A stretch of 64,000 nucleotides of DNA from JACVRW01 sp963728495 (GCA_963728495.1 CAVSKI010000003.1:186001-250000); one strand, 5' to 3'. Positions 22,852-31,454 are shown, counted from the first letter of the stretch. Notes: generated by a model from the letters alone, not told the origin. Translations and numbers: made by a program.

Positions 22852-23638
22852 GCCGCAGCGAGCCCTGGTAGAAGGGCTGGGAGCGCAGCGCTCCGTAGCG
22901 CTCGTCCCAGCTTCCGGAAGCGAGGTCGGCCCGCAGGCTCGCGACGAACCCGTCCTCGACGCCCGGTTTCGCGAACCCCCAGAACGACTGCGCACGGCGC
23001 ACCTCGTCGTCCAGAAAGCGCTCCGGGCGCCCGTAGAAGGCCTCGCTGAAGCCGTCGAGGCAGTTGAAGGGCACGGGCACGGTCTGCACCTCGGTCTCCG
23101 GCCCGAGCGCGGCGCAGATCGCCTCGATCAGGGGCATGCGACGGCGCTCGTGCTCCAGCAGCTCGGGTATGTAGTCGGCGAGCCAGAAGTGGTGGAGCGC
23201 CTCGCCGTCGAAGGTCAGGACGACCACCGGACCGCGGGCCACGCGGCGCAGCTCGCCGAGGCCCTTCGCCGCGTCAGGCCACTGGTGGACCGTGATCATC
23301 GCCATGGCGGCGTCGACCGAGTCGTCGTCGAAGGGCAGCGCCTCGGCCACTGCGTCGATCGCGGGAGCCAGGTGAGCGGGCCGCTGCGCTCGCATGGCCG
23401 GCGAGGGCTCGACGGCCAGGACCTCACGGTCCTCGGGCTCGTAGGAGCCCGCGCCGGCTCCCACGTTGAGCACGATCTGCGCATCGCCCAGGGCCTGATG
23501 CACCAAAGCGGCGATCCTCGGATCGGTGCGGCGCTGGGCCGTGTAGCCGCGGCCGTACCGCTCGTAGTCGAAGTCGCCTGCGCTCAGGGCCTCAAATCTA
23601 GACGCACGCGAAGTCCGACTTGGCGGGTCGGGAATCAT
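22808..23638 (-). CDS. Class I SAM-dependent methyltransferase
   Basis: The 276-residue protein has the SAM-binding motif I VLNVGAGAGSYEP, motif II acidic residue in VLAVEPSPAM and motif III ALPFDDDSVDAAMAMITVHQW. It resembles uncharacterised Methyltransf_11 proteins. It lies on the opposite strand between sufU and sufB, so it splits the suf locus. Its 3' end overlaps sufU, and its start region overlaps the sufB promoter. The substrate is unknown. Confidence 0.85.
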   Translation of the reverse strand: MIPDPPSRTSRASRFEALSAGDFDYERYGRGYTAQRRTDPRIAALVHQALGDAQIVLNVGAGAGSYEPEDREVLAVEPSPAMRAQRPAHLAPAIDAVAEALPFDDDSVDAAMAMITVHQWPDAAKGLGELRRVARGPVVVLTFDGEALHHFWLADYIPELLEHERRRMPLIEAICAALGPETEVQTVPVPFNCLDGFSEAFYGRPERFLDDEVRRAQSFWGFAKPGVEDGFVASLRADLASGSWDERYGALRSQPFYQGSLRLIRATTDRRWQRRA

Positions 23639-23648
23639 GAACTACCGC

Positions 23649-23654
23649 TACAAT
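23649..23654 (+). promoter_or_regulatory. -10 box of sufB (leaderless)
   Basis: TACAAT is a near-consensus -10 box, and exactly seven bases separate it from the GTG start of sufB at 23662, so the sufB mRNA probably starts at its first codon. The box lies within 20 bases of the divergent methyltransferase start. Confidence 0.6.
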
Positions 23655-23661
23655 TGGCACC

Positions 23662-25062
23662 GTGGCAGCCACCGACAAGACCCGCATTCAGAAGCCCAGC
23701 GCGATCAAGGAGAACGAGCAGGGACAGCTCGTTGCCAAGAAGGGAATCTCGCGCGAGGTCATCGACCAGCTCTCGCGTATCAAGGGCGAGCCGGACTGGA
23801 TGCGCGAGAAGCGGATCAAGTCGTACGAGATCTTCGAGCGCAAGCCCATCCCCACCTGGGGTGTCGACCTCTCGGACCTGGATCTGACCGAGCTCGTGCT
23901 CTGGTCGCCGCCCGAGGCGGGCCGTTACGACTCCTGGGACGACGTCCCCGACGAGCAGAAGGAAACCTTCGAGAAGCTCGGCATCCCCCAGGCCGAGCGC
24001 GAGCACCTCGCCGGCGTGGTGGGCGTGTGGCGCCAGGAGCCCTTCTACGAGGGCCTCAAGAAGGAGTACGCCGACCAGGGCATCCTGTTCTGCGCGATGG
24101 ACACGGCGGTCACCGAGCACGAGGACCTCGTGCGCGAGTACTTCATGAACAAGTGCGTGCCGCCGCAGGACAACAAGTTCTCGGCGCTGCACGGCGCGGT
24201 GTGGTCCGGCGGCTCGTTCCTATACGTGCCCAAGGACGTGAAGGTCGACCTCCCGCTCCAGGCCTACTTCCGCATGGAGGGCTCGGGCGAGGGCACCTTC
24301 GAGCACACGCTGATCATCGCCGACGAGGGCTCCGAGGTGAACTACATCGAGGGCTGCACGGCGCAGACCTACTCGATGAACTCGATGCACTCCGCGGTGG
24401 TCGAGATCTTCGTCAAGGAAGGCGCCAAGGCGCGCTACACCACCGTGCAGAACTGGTCCAAGGACGTGTTCAACCTGAACACCAAGCGGGCCATCGTCGA
24501 GGCCCACGGCACCGTCGAGTGGGTGGGCGGGTCGATGGGGGCCAAGAAGGTCATGCTCTACCCGGGCTCTTTCCTGATCGGTGAGGGAGCGCGCGCCGAT
24601 CACCTCAACGTCGGGGTGGCCAGCGGCGACGTGTGGAAGGACACCGGCGCCAAGGTCGTTCACCTCGCGCCCAACACCACCTCGAACATCCTGGCCAAGT
24701 CCATCTCCAAGGACGGTGGGATCATGGGCTACCGCGGCCTGGTCCGCATGGGCCACAACTCGCAGGGCTCCAAGGCCCACGTGCAGTGCGACGGCCTGAT
24801 GATGGACGACCGCTCGCGCTCGGACACCTGGCCCGACATCCAGATCCAGAACCCGCATGTGACCGTGGCCCACGAGGCCGTGGTCGGCAAGATCTCCGAC
24901 GAGCAGATGTTCTACCTGCAGTCGCGCGGCCTCTCCGAGGAGGAAGCGGCGGCCATGATCGTGAACGGCTTCATCGAGCCGGTCACCAAGGAGCTGCCGA
25001 TGGAGTACGCCGTCGAGCTGAACCGTTTGATTCAGCTCGAGATGGTCGGCTCGATCGGCTAA
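23662..25062 (+). CDS. sufB: Fe-S cluster assembly protein SufB
   Basis: The 466-residue protein has the SufB landmarks: YADQGILFCAMDTAV, FLYVPKDVKVDLPLQAYFR, EGCTAQTYSMNSMHSAVVEI, NWSKDVFNLNTKRA and the C-terminal ARDLSEEEA-like helix (SRGLSEEEAAAMIVNGF). SufB is the scaffold subunit on which clusters are built with SufC and SufD. It has its own promoter and is separated from sufRCDSU by a methyltransferase gene on the other strand, unlike the usual sufRBDCSU order of actinobacteria. A methyltransferase gene follows after 16 bases. Confidence 0.95.
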   Translation: MAATDKTRIQKPSAIKENEQGQLVAKKGISREVIDQLSRIKGEPDWMREKRIKSYEIFERKPIPTWGVDLSDLDLTELVLWSPPEAGRYDSWDDVPDEQKETFEKLGIPQAEREHLAGVVGVWRQEPFYEGLKKEYADQGILFCAMDTAVTEHEDLVREYFMNKCVPPQDNKFSALHGAVWSGGSFLYVPKDVKVDLPLQAYFRMEGSGEGTFEHTLIIADEGSEVNYIEGCTAQTYSMNSMHSAVVEIFVKEGAKARYTTVQNWSKDVFNLNTKRAIVEAHGTVEWVGGSMGAKKVMLYPGSFLIGEGARADHLNVGVASGDVWKDTGAKVVHLAPNTTSNILAKSISKDGGIMGYRGLVRMGHNSQGSKAHVQCDGLMMDDRSRSDTWPDIQIQNPHVTVAHEAVVGKISDEQMFYLQSRGLSEEEAAAMIVNGFIEPVTKELPMEYAVELNRLIQLEMVGSIG

Positions 25063-25078
25063 TTCCGGTTCGGGCTCC

Positions 25079-25843
25079 GTGAGCCAGCTCGAGTTCAACG
25101 AGCAGCTCGCGGCGCAGATGGAGGTCCTCTACAGCAGGCGCGATCTGCTACGCCGGCGGGCGCTCGTGCATGAGGCTCTCGGCGCCAGACCGGGGGAGCG
25201 TGTGTTGGACGCGGGCTGCGGGCCGGGCTTCTACATCTCCGAGATTCTCGAGCGGGTGGGTCCCGAGGGCACCGTCGTTGGAGTCGACACCAGCCCGCCG
25301 ATGCTGGCGCTCGCCGCCAAGCGCTGCGAGGGCCACGCCAACGTCAGCTTCTCCGAGGGCGACGTTACTGCCCTGCCGGTCGCTGACGCCGATTTCGACC
25401 GGGCGCTCTCGGTGCAGGTGCTCGAATACGTCGACGACATCCCGGCCGCTCTCGGCGAGCTGCTCCGCGTGCTGCGCCCCGGTGGCCGCGTGTTGATCTG
25501 GGACGTGGACTGGTCGACGGTCTCCTGGCACTCCGACGACCCGCAGCGAATGGAGCGCTTCCTGCGCGCCTGGGACGAGCACCTCGCGGATCCCTCTCTG
25601 CCGCGCACCCTGTCGGCCCATCTGCGTGAGGCGGGTTTCGAGGATGTCGAGATGCAAGGACACGCGTTCGTGACCAACGAGGCCACCGAGGAAACGTACG
25701 CCGGCGCTCTGGTGCCGTTGATGGCCGACTACGTGGGGACGGACGAGGCGCAGGCCTGGGCGGACGAGCAGCGCGAGCTGCAGGAGCGCGGCGAGTCCTA
25801 CTTCGCCTGCATCCAGTTCCTCTTCACGGCGACGCGGCCCTAG
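25079..25843 (+). CDS. SAM-dependent methyltransferase (UbiE/COQ5-like)
   Basis: The 254-residue protein has motif I VLDAGCGPGFYISEI, motif II GVDTSPPMLA and motif post-I SVQVLEYVDDIPAALGELLRVLRPGG, the typical layout of small-molecule methyltransferases. It starts with GTG 25079, 16 bases after sufB, and is probably co-transcribed with it. No functional link to Fe-S assembly is known. The C-terminal region is not diagnostic of a substrate. Confidence 0.85.
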   Translation: MSQLEFNEQLAAQMEVLYSRRDLLRRRALVHEALGARPGERVLDAGCGPGFYISEILERVGPEGTVVGVDTSPPMLALAAKRCEGHANVSFSEGDVTALPVADADFDRALSVQVLEYVDDIPAALGELLRVLRPGGRVLIWDVDWSTVSWHSDDPQRMERFLRAWDEHLADPSLPRTLSAHLREAGFEDVEMQGHAFVTNEATEETYAGALVPLMADYVGTDEAQAWADEQRELQERGESYFACIQFLFTATRP

Positions 25844-25847
25844 CGGG

Positions 25848-26870
25848 TCACGGCAACAACAGATGCAGATCGCCGAACTCGTGGCGCAGATAGCCCGCGC
25901 TTAGGGCCTCGTCGTAGGAGCGTTCGAGCAGGTCGCGGCCGGCTATCGCCTCGAGCATGGCCAGATGGGTCGAGTCTCGGTCGTGAAAGCCGGACAGCAG
26001 GCCGTCGAGCGCCCGGATCCGGCTGTCGCGCTCTATCACCAGATCGGCCCAGCCGTGCTTGGCACGCACCCGTCCGTCCGCCCCGGCCGCGGCTTCCAGC
26101 GCCCGCACCACCGTGGTGCCGACCGCGATCACGCGTCCGCCCAATTCGCGCGTGAGGTTGATCCGCGCGGCCGTGAAGCGGGGAATCCGGAAGCGCTCGG
26201 GCGCGGGGACCTCGCCGATCTCCAGCGACGACACTCCGGTGTGCAGCACGAGCGGAGCGAGGTCCACGCCGCGCGCGATCAGCCGAGTCAGGAGCTCGGG
26301 AGTGAACGCCCGCCCGGCGCTGGGCATCTCGGCGCTGCCCGGCTCGGTCGCGTAGACGGTGCTGAAGCTTTCGAGCGGCCACGCTCGGGTGAGGTGGCGA
26401 TAGCGAATGGGCTCGCCGTGGCGGGCCAGGTAGCCCTCCAGCGACCCGGGCACCCGCAGGCTGACGCGCCAGAGCCGGCCACGATCGCGCTCGAGCAGCA
26501 CCGCCGTGCCCCCGCCGGGCAGCAGGAGGACCTGGCCCTCACGACCGCCCAGGTATCGCTCACCCGCACGGCGCAGCTCGGCGACCCACAGATGCGGATC
26601 CTTCCCCGGTACCGGCCCCGAGAGGTTGAGAGAGAGGCCGGCCTCCGGTCCCCGCACCGCGACCGACGCCGGCAGCGTGGCCGATGTGTTGATCACCAGC
26701 AGGTCGCCGGGATCGAGTAGCTCGGGGAGCTGTGTGAAGCGTGCGTGCTCGAGCCCGGTCTCGGCGCGGGCCACCAGCAGGCGCACATCGTCGCGCCCGC
26801 TCCCGCGCTCTTCGGCCGGCTCGCGGGCTTCCCGGAGCTCGGCTACGACGGGCTCTGCCGCTGAGATCAC
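25848..26870 (-). CDS. QueA-family S-adenosylmethionine:tRNA ribosyltransferase-isomerase-like protein
   Basis: The 340-residue protein matches the QueA fold: DLLVINTSATLPA (compare D-L-L-V-x-N-x-T), RYRHLTRAWPLESFSTVYA, EMPSAGRAFTPELL and AVGTTVVRALE. The core motif reads PSAGRAFT rather than the canonical PTAGLHFT, and HTGVSSLE replaces HVGLGTF. This is therefore a divergent paralogue that may act on a substrate other than preQ1-tRNA. No other queuosine genes are in the window. It overlaps the SDR gene upstream by four bases (ATGA). Confidence 0.8.
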   Translation of the reverse strand: MISAAEPVVAELREAREPAEERGSGRDDVRLLVARAETGLEHARFTQLPELLDPGDLLVINTSATLPASVAVRGPEAGLSLNLSGPVPGKDPHLWVAELRRAGERYLGGREGQVLLLPGGGTAVLLERDRGRLWRVSLRVPGSLEGYLARHGEPIRYRHLTRAWPLESFSTVYATEPGSAEMPSAGRAFTPELLTRLIARGVDLAPLVLHTGVSSLEIGEVPAPERFRIPRFTAARINLTRELGGRVIAVGTTVVRALEAAAGADGRVRAKHGWADLVIERDSRIRALDGLLSGFHDRDSTHLAMLEAIAGRDLLERSYDEALSAGYLRHEFGDLHLLLP

Positions 26871-27583
26871 GAAACCGCCGTCGTAGATCGCCGCAACGCA
26901 AGCTCGCGGGCGGCGTAGCGTCCACTCGGGAGGTCGGCCTCGATCAGCTCCAACAGGCCGGGCACGCTCTCCTCGGGCGGCGGGCGGTCGGAGATGTCCT
27001 CGCCGGGGAAGGCCTCCTGGTGCATGCGCGTGCGCATGTCGCCGGGATCGACCGCGTACACCCGCAGCTCGGGCCGCTCGGCGGCCAGGACCCGGGTCAG
27101 TTGCTCCAGGGCGGCCTTCGACGCGCCGTAACCCGCCCAGCCCTCGTATGGCTCAACCGCGGCGTCGGAGGTGACGTTGACGATCCGCCCGCCCGGGGGC
27201 ATGCGCTCCAATGTCCGCCGGATCAGGTCGAGCGGAGCGAGCGTGTTGACTCTCAGGATCTGCTCGAGGCCGCCCACCTGCAGCTCGGCGACGGCCGGCA
27301 GCGGGCTGGGGCCGAGGACGCTGGCGTTGTTCACGAGCAGGTCGATCCGCTCGCCCGCCTCCGCCACGAGCGCGGTGCGATGCCACTCGTCGGCCACATC
27401 ACCGGCGAGGGCGCTCACGGCGGTCAGCTCGTCGAGCTCACGGCGGGCTCGCTCCAACGCGTCCGCGCCGCGGGCGTCGATCACCAGACGCCAGTCACGC
27501 TCGGCGAGAGCTCGCGCCAGGGCCAGGCCCAGCCCGCGGGAGGCGCCGGTCACGATCGCGGTCTTCGGGGGTGCTTGATTCAT
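26867..27583 (-). CDS. Short-chain dehydrogenase/reductase
   Basis: The 238-residue SDR has the cofactor motif TGASRGLGLALA, LVNNAS (NNAG equivalent) and the active-site YGASK with an upstream serine in NVTSDAA. The substrate is unknown. ATG 27583 is preferred because a TAGCGT box lies exactly seven bases upstream. An earlier in-frame start would fall inside the promoter. It is coupled to the QueA-like gene by an ATGA overlap. Confidence 0.88.
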   Translation of the reverse strand: MNQAPPKTAIVTGASRGLGLALARALAERDWRLVIDARGADALERARRELDELTAVSALAGDVADEWHRTALVAEAGERIDLLVNNASVLGPSPLPAVAELQVGGLEQILRVNTLAPLDLIRRTLERMPPGGRIVNVTSDAAVEPYEGWAGYGASKAALEQLTRVLAAERPELRVYAVDPGDMRTRMHQEAFPGEDISDRPPPEESVPGLLELIEADLPSGRYAARELALRRSTTAVS

Positions 27584-27590
27584 GCCCTCG

Positions 27591-27596
27591 ACGCTA
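27591..27596 (-). promoter_or_regulatory. Candidate -10 box of the SDR/queA-like operon
   Basis: TAGCGT on the minus strand ends seven bases before ATG 27583, consistent with a leaderless transcript. Confidence 0.45.
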
Positions 27597-27632
27597 GGCC
27601 GCCGCACCGCGGGCCACCATCGGCAATTGGTC

Positions 27633-28283
27633 TTAGGACCCGCCCCCGGGGCGCAGCAGCCCGTGGCGCACCGCGTAGAGCGCCGCCTGGGTGCGGTCGG
27701 TCACGCCAAGCTTGGCCAGGATCGCGCTCACGTGGGTCTTAACGGTCTTCTCCGCGATCCCCAGCTCCCGGGCGATCAGCTTGTTGGGTAGGCCACGGCC
27801 GATCAGCTCGAGCACCTCCCGCTCTCGATCGGTCAGCCCCGAGGCGGAGCCGGCCTGCCCGGCCTCGGACGCGAACTCGTCCATCAGCCGGGCCGCGACC
27901 GCCGGATGGAGCAGCGCCTCCCCGCCGTGTGCCGCGCGGATGGCTCGCACGAGCTCCTGGGGCTCGACGTCCTTGAGCAGGTAGCCCGCCGCTCCGGCAC
28001 GCACGGCCGGGAAGATCTTCTCGTCCTCCTGGAAGCTCGTCAGCACGAGGACCCGCGCCTGGGGCTGGCGCTCGCGAATCAGCCGAATGGCCTCCACACC
28101 ACCGAATCCGGGCATCACCAGGTCCATCAACACGACGTCGGGGCTCTGGGCGAGCGTTGCTTCCACGGCGGCGGCGCCGTCCGCAACGTCGCCCACCACG
28201 TCGATGTCCTCCTGGAGCTCGAGGAAGGTGCGCAGTCCCTGGCGCACCACCGCGTGGTCGTCGGCGATCAGTACGCGGATCAC
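27633..28283 (-). CDS. NarL/LuxR-family response regulator
   Basis: The 216-residue protein has a receiver domain (IADDHAVVRQG, acceptor Asp in DVVLMDLVMPGFGG, Lys in YLLKDV) and a LuxR helix-turn-helix (LTDREREVLELIGRGLPNKLIARELGIAEKTVKTHVSAILAKLG). Its ATG overlaps the stop of the upstream histidine kinase gene by four bases, so the two form a two-component pair. Confidence 0.93.
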   Translation of the reverse strand: MIRVLIADDHAVVRQGLRTFLELQEDIDVVGDVADGAAAVEATLAQSPDVVLMDLVMPGFGGVEAIRLIRERQPQARVLVLTSFQEDEKIFPAVRAGAAGYLLKDVEPQELVRAIRAAHGGEALLHPAVAARLMDEFASEAGQAGSASGLTDREREVLELIGRGLPNKLIARELGIAEKTVKTHVSAILAKLGVTDRTQAALYAVRHGLLRPGGGS

Positions 28284-29410
28284 TGCCCGACCTCCAGCTC
28301 TATGGTCGTGCCCGCGCCGGGCGCGGAGTGGATCTCGAGCCGCCCTCCCAGCTCGTGGGCCCGCTCTTCGATTGAGGTGAGGCCGAGGCTGCGTGACCGT
28401 AGCTCCGGAGCATCCGGGTCGAAGCCCACGCCGTCGTCGCTGATCGTCATTCGCAGCCGGTCGCCGTTCTCGCTCAGTTTCACCGCCAGGCGCTCGGCGT
28501 GCGCGTGGCGCAGGGCGTTGTGGAGCGCCTCCTGCGCGATGCGAAAGACCTCCTCGTCCACGCCCGGGCGGAGCCGTGGCTCTCCGTCCAGCTCCAGCTC
28601 GACTCCCGCGCCATGCACGCGGCGCAGCACCTCCACGTGCTTGCGCAGCGCGGCCGCGAGGCCCTCGGTCTCGATCGCCGCCGGGCGCAGTTGGAACACC
28701 AGCGAGCGCAGCTCGGCGATCGCCTCCTGTGCGAGGTCTCCGAGGCGGTCGACCTGGACGCGCGCCTCGCCGCTGTCGCGCTCGAGCAAGGTGGCGGCGG
28801 ACTGCGCGGCCAACACCACTCCGAACAGCTTCTGCACCAGCGAATCGTGCAGCTCACGGGCCAGGCGGTTGCGCTCCTCGACGATGCTCAACTCTCGGCT
28901 GCGCTCGTGCAGCCGTGCGTTCTCCATGGCCACGGCCGCGTGAGCGGCGAGCATCTCGATCAGCTGCTGGTCGGCGAGATCGAATTCGCTCGCTCCCTCC
29001 TTGTCGGTCAGGTAGAACGCCCCGACCACCCGTCCGCGCGCGACGATCGGCACGCCGAGGAAGGAGGCCATCGACGGGTGGGCCGAGGGCCACCAGCCGC
29101 GAAATCGCGGGTCCTGCTTGATATCCGCCGTGCGGTAGGGCTGGTCGGACTCCAGCGTGGCTCCCAGCAGTCCGTGAGTGCGCGGCAACGGACCCATCGC
29201 GGCAACGGTCTCCTCGCTCATTCCCGATGTGATGAAGCGAGCGAAGGCACCCTCGCCGTCGGGGACACCCAGCGCCGCGTAGCGGGCGCCCACAAGCTCT
29301 CGCGCAGCGTGGACGATGCGTTGGAGCACGATCTCCACCGAGCGCTGGCCCGCGATCGCCAGCACGGCGTCGCTCATGGCCTGCACCGCGCCGTTCGACC
29401 GTTCGGTCAT
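28280..29410 (-). CDS. GAF-domain sensor histidine kinase (HisKA_3 type)
   Basis: The 376-residue soluble kinase has a GAF domain (about residues 20-165; RYAALGVPDGEGAFARFITSG). The dimerisation helix carries phospho-acceptor His at about residue 188 (RLARELHDSLVQKLFG), and a HATPase domain follows (RIAQEALHNALRHAHA, DDGVGFDP). The layout resembles the actinobacterial DevS/DosT kinases, which sense redox or gases through GAF domains. Here no haem ligand can be assigned from sequence alone. A TATCGT box lies eight bases before the ATG. Confidence 0.9.
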   Translation of the reverse strand: MTERSNGAVQAMSDAVLAIAGQRSVEIVLQRIVHAARELVGARYAALGVPDGEGAFARFITSGMSEETVAAMGPLPRTHGLLGATLESDQPYRTADIKQDPRFRGWWPSAHPSMASFLGVPIVARGRVVGAFYLTDKEGASEFDLADQQLIEMLAAHAAVAMENARLHERSRELSIVEERNRLARELHDSLVQKLFGVVLAAQSAATLLERDSGEARVQVDRLGDLAQEAIAELRSLVFQLRPAAIETEGLAAALRKHVEVLRRVHGAGVELELDGEPRLRPGVDEEVFRIAQEALHNALRHAHAERLAVKLSENGDRLRMTISDDGVGFDPDAPELRSRSLGLTSIEERAHELGGRLEIHSAPGAGTTIELEVGQ

Positions 29411-29495
29411 GCCCGTTCACGATAGGACCCGCGCTGTCGCGCCGCATCGGGCGCCGGACCGAGACGGGCCTAGGACCTTGGTCGTAGGCGAGCGG

Positions 29496-29714
29496 TCAGT
29501 CGTGGCGGCGCTTGAACACCAGCACGTGGCCGTCCTTCTCGCGATGCAGGGCCGTGTCGAGGAAGGTGGCGGAAAGCTCCCAGCCCTGCGAGCCGAGCTC
29601 GTTCATCGCCCGCTCGAACTCCTGGCGGTCGAGCTCCTCCGCCTTGCGCCCCAGCAGCCCGTGCGTGATTACGGTGGTCGTGTAGTCCCAGGTGGTCACA
29701 GGGCGAGCGTACAT
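29496..29714 (-). CDS. DUF4177-like small protein
   Basis: The 72-residue protein has the pattern TTWDYTTTVI ... FERAMNELGSQGWELSATF, which matches DUF4177 (WEYK... LN.LG.EGWEL). No function is known for the family. It stands alone between the kinase gene and a divergent membrane protein gene. The ATG at 29714 is used. Confidence 0.7.
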   Translation of the reverse strand: MYARPVTTWDYTTTVITHGLLGRKAEELDRQEFERAMNELGSQGWELSATFLDTALHREKDGHVLVFKRRHD

Positions 29715-29753
29715 CGCTCACGCTTCGATAGTTCCGGCCGATGGCCTGGGGGG

Positions 29754-30458
29754 ATGAGCATCAACGACCTCGTCCTCGTCCAGGGGATGGCGGACACCAA
29801 GCTGGCGCTGCGGCGGTGGAACCGGGAGCCGTACAGGGTGGTCGGACCCTGGCTCGCTCTGAGCGTTCTGATTACCACCGGGCTGCTGCTGGCGGTGTAC
29901 GCGGTGGCCCGCCTGACCACGCCCGACGCGACGATCCTGTACCTGATTCCGGGCATCAACGAGGCCGCAGGCCTGCCGGAGTACCTGGCGGTGCTTTACC
30001 GCAACTCGCTCGTCCTCGCCCTCCACGCGCTGGCCTGCGTGGCGGGCTTCATCGCCGGCAGCTCACTGCCCCTCTCGGCGGAGGGCCGTAGCGGCTTCTC
30101 GCGCTGGGTGCACGAGAATGCCGGTGCGCCGGCCATCGCCTTCGTCGTCTGCGCCACCGGGTTTTCCCTCTGCACCCAGGCCTACGTGCTCGGCGGCGGA
30201 GCGGCATCGGTCGCCGAGCAGCTCGGCACCACACCCGGGGTGCTCCTGCTCGCACTGGCTCCCCACGCCGTGCCGGAGCTGGTGGCGCTGTTCCTGCCGC
30301 TGGCCGCTTGGATCATCGCCAGCCGCCGGGGCGAGTGGCGGGACCTGCTCGCAGCCACGTTCGTAACGGTCGCCGTGGCGATCCCGGTGCTGCTGGCCAG
30401 CGCGGCCGTTGAGATCTGGGTCTCGCCTCACATCCTGGAAGCGATCGCCGCCTCCTGA
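29754..30458 (+). CDS. Multi-pass membrane protein (SpoIIM-like)
   Basis: The 234-residue protein has five or so predicted membrane helices (for example ALSVLITTGLLLAVYAVA, SLVLALHALACVAGFIAGS, VAVAIPVLLASAAVEIWV). The arrangement resembles the stage II sporulation protein M family, common in actinobacteria without sporulation. A GGGGGG sequence directly precedes ATG 29754. No partner gene is adjacent, and a bidirectional hairpin follows the stop. The family assignment is tentative. Confidence 0.6.
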   Translation: MSINDLVLVQGMADTKLALRRWNREPYRVVGPWLALSVLITTGLLLAVYAVARLTTPDATILYLIPGINEAAGLPEYLAVLYRNSLVLALHALACVAGFIAGSSLPLSAEGRSGFSRWVHENAGAPAIAFVVCATGFSLCTQAYVLGGGAASVAEQLGTTPGVLLLALAPHAVPELVALFLPLAAWIIASRRGEWRDLLAATFVTVAVAIPVLLASAAVEIWVSPHILEAIAAS

Positions 30459-30464
30459 ACGACG

Positions 30465-30488
30465 ACGGGGCGCCCGAGGGCGCCCCGT
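30465..30488. terminator. Bidirectional hairpin between convergent genes
   Basis: ACGGGGCGCC-CGAG-GGCGCCCCGT is a perfect 10-bp stem, 7 bases after the membrane-protein stop and 31 bases from the end of the convergent exported-protein gene. It probably ends transcription from both sides. Confidence 0.65.
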
Positions 30489-30518
30489 CGCTGCAACCTG
30501 ATCGACCGCCTGGGCCGG

Positions 30519-31346
30519 CTACTCCTTCTGGGTAGCCGTGGACTTGGCGCCCGACTCGTCGATGAACGTCACCCGCACGGTGCGCGTCTTGCCCTTGCGC
30601 CCCACGGCGGAGTAGAAGCCCACGGTGCGCTCCTCGCCCTTGACCTTCGCCTTGCCGGTTTCCTTGTTGATGGTCGTCGTGACCTTGACCACCGCGTTGT
30701 CGAGGCCACCCGGATGGGCGAGCGTGTCCGGCACCGAGAAACGCAGCTCGGCGGTCGAAATACCGTCGAGCTTCACGTCGTAGAACGGGGCCGCCAGCGA
30801 CGTGTGCACCGGGATCGGGCAGTCCGGCGGGTCGGTGTCGATGCGGATCGCCATGCCCCCGCGCTTCCTGACCTGTGAGACGGTCTTCGGATAGCGGGGG
30901 TCGCCACTGGAGATGTTGATCTGCGTCAACTTGACCGCGCAGGGCAGCTTCTGGGTGCGGTCGCGCTGCCCATTCACGGTTGGGGTGCCGGCGAGGTTGT
31001 CGATCGTGCCCTTGCCGACGATGGCCTTCTTGCAGGCATTGTCGATCTTGATCGGCTTGTTGGCCTGCTCCCACGTGCAGGTGGGCTGGCTCTTCGGGTA
31101 GCTCTGCAGGCCTTCGGCGGCGATTCGGTACTCGCGGACGACCTCAGGACGCAGGTCCTCGGTGTCGCCGACGGTATAACCGAACTTGAGTTGAGCGGGA
31201 ACGGGCTTCTTGGGGCTGCCCTTACTCGAGGCCTTCACCCCGATCAGGCTCTTCGGCACCGCGTAGATGTTCGTCGCACTGGCGATCCCGGCGACCGCGA
31301 TCGAGATAACGAGCGCGCCGGCCACGCCTATCCAAAGCTTTCGCAT
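30519..31346 (-). CDS. Exported protein of unknown function
   Basis: The 275-residue protein begins with a clear signal peptide (MRKLWIGVAGALVISIAVAG, AxA site near residue 24). The mature part is basic and beta-rich, with four cysteines (CTWEQ, ACKKAI, PCAVKL, DCPIP) that could form two disulfides. I do not recognise a domain. The ribosome binding site is unusually good (AGGAGGAG before ATG 31346). An intrinsic-terminator-like structure lies in its leader at 31381-31407, which may control expression. Confidence 0.75.
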   Translation of the reverse strand: MRKLWIGVAGALVISIAVAGIASATNIYAVPKSLIGVKASSKGSPKKPVPAQLKFGYTVGDTEDLRPEVVREYRIAAEGLQSYPKSQPTCTWEQANKPIKIDNACKKAIVGKGTIDNLAGTPTVNGQRDRTQKLPCAVKLTQINISSGDPRYPKTVSQVRKRGGMAIRIDTDPPDCPIPVHTSLAAPFYDVKLDGISTAELRFSVPDTLAHPGGLDNAVVKVTTTINKETGKAKVKGEERTVGFYSAVGRKGKTRTVRVTFIDESGAKSTATQKE

Positions 31347-31380
31347 TCACTCCTCCTGAGTGTGTTTCGTATCTGCTTGG

Positions 31381-31407
31381 ACAAAAAAATATGCCCGCCA
31401 GGCGGGC
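31381..31407 (-). terminator. Intrinsic terminator/attenuator in the leader of the exported-protein gene
   Basis: On the minus strand GCCCGC-CTG-GCGGGC is followed by ATATTTTTTTG. A T7 run is rare in this GC-rich sequence. The structure lies about 35 bases before the exported-protein ATG (31346) and after no minus-strand gene, so it may be a leader attenuator. Reading the plus strand there is only an A-run before the stem. Confidence 0.5.
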
Positions 31408-31418
31408 GAGCGGCACCC

Positions 31419-31424
31419 TATAAC
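31419..31424 (+). promoter_or_regulatory. Candidate -10 box of the redoxin-like gene
   Basis: TATAAC in an otherwise GC-rich region lies 30 bases before the ATG at 31455 and would give a leader of about 24 bases. Confidence 0.35.
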
Positions 31425-31454
31425 ACGGCTGCGAGCCTATGGTTGCGCTCCACC

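Noticed and set aside
27633..29410. A DosR/DevS dormancy system
   Set aside because: The GAF-HisKA_3 kinase and NarL regulator share the general layout, but the haem-ligand context cannot be seen and many unrelated pairs look alike.
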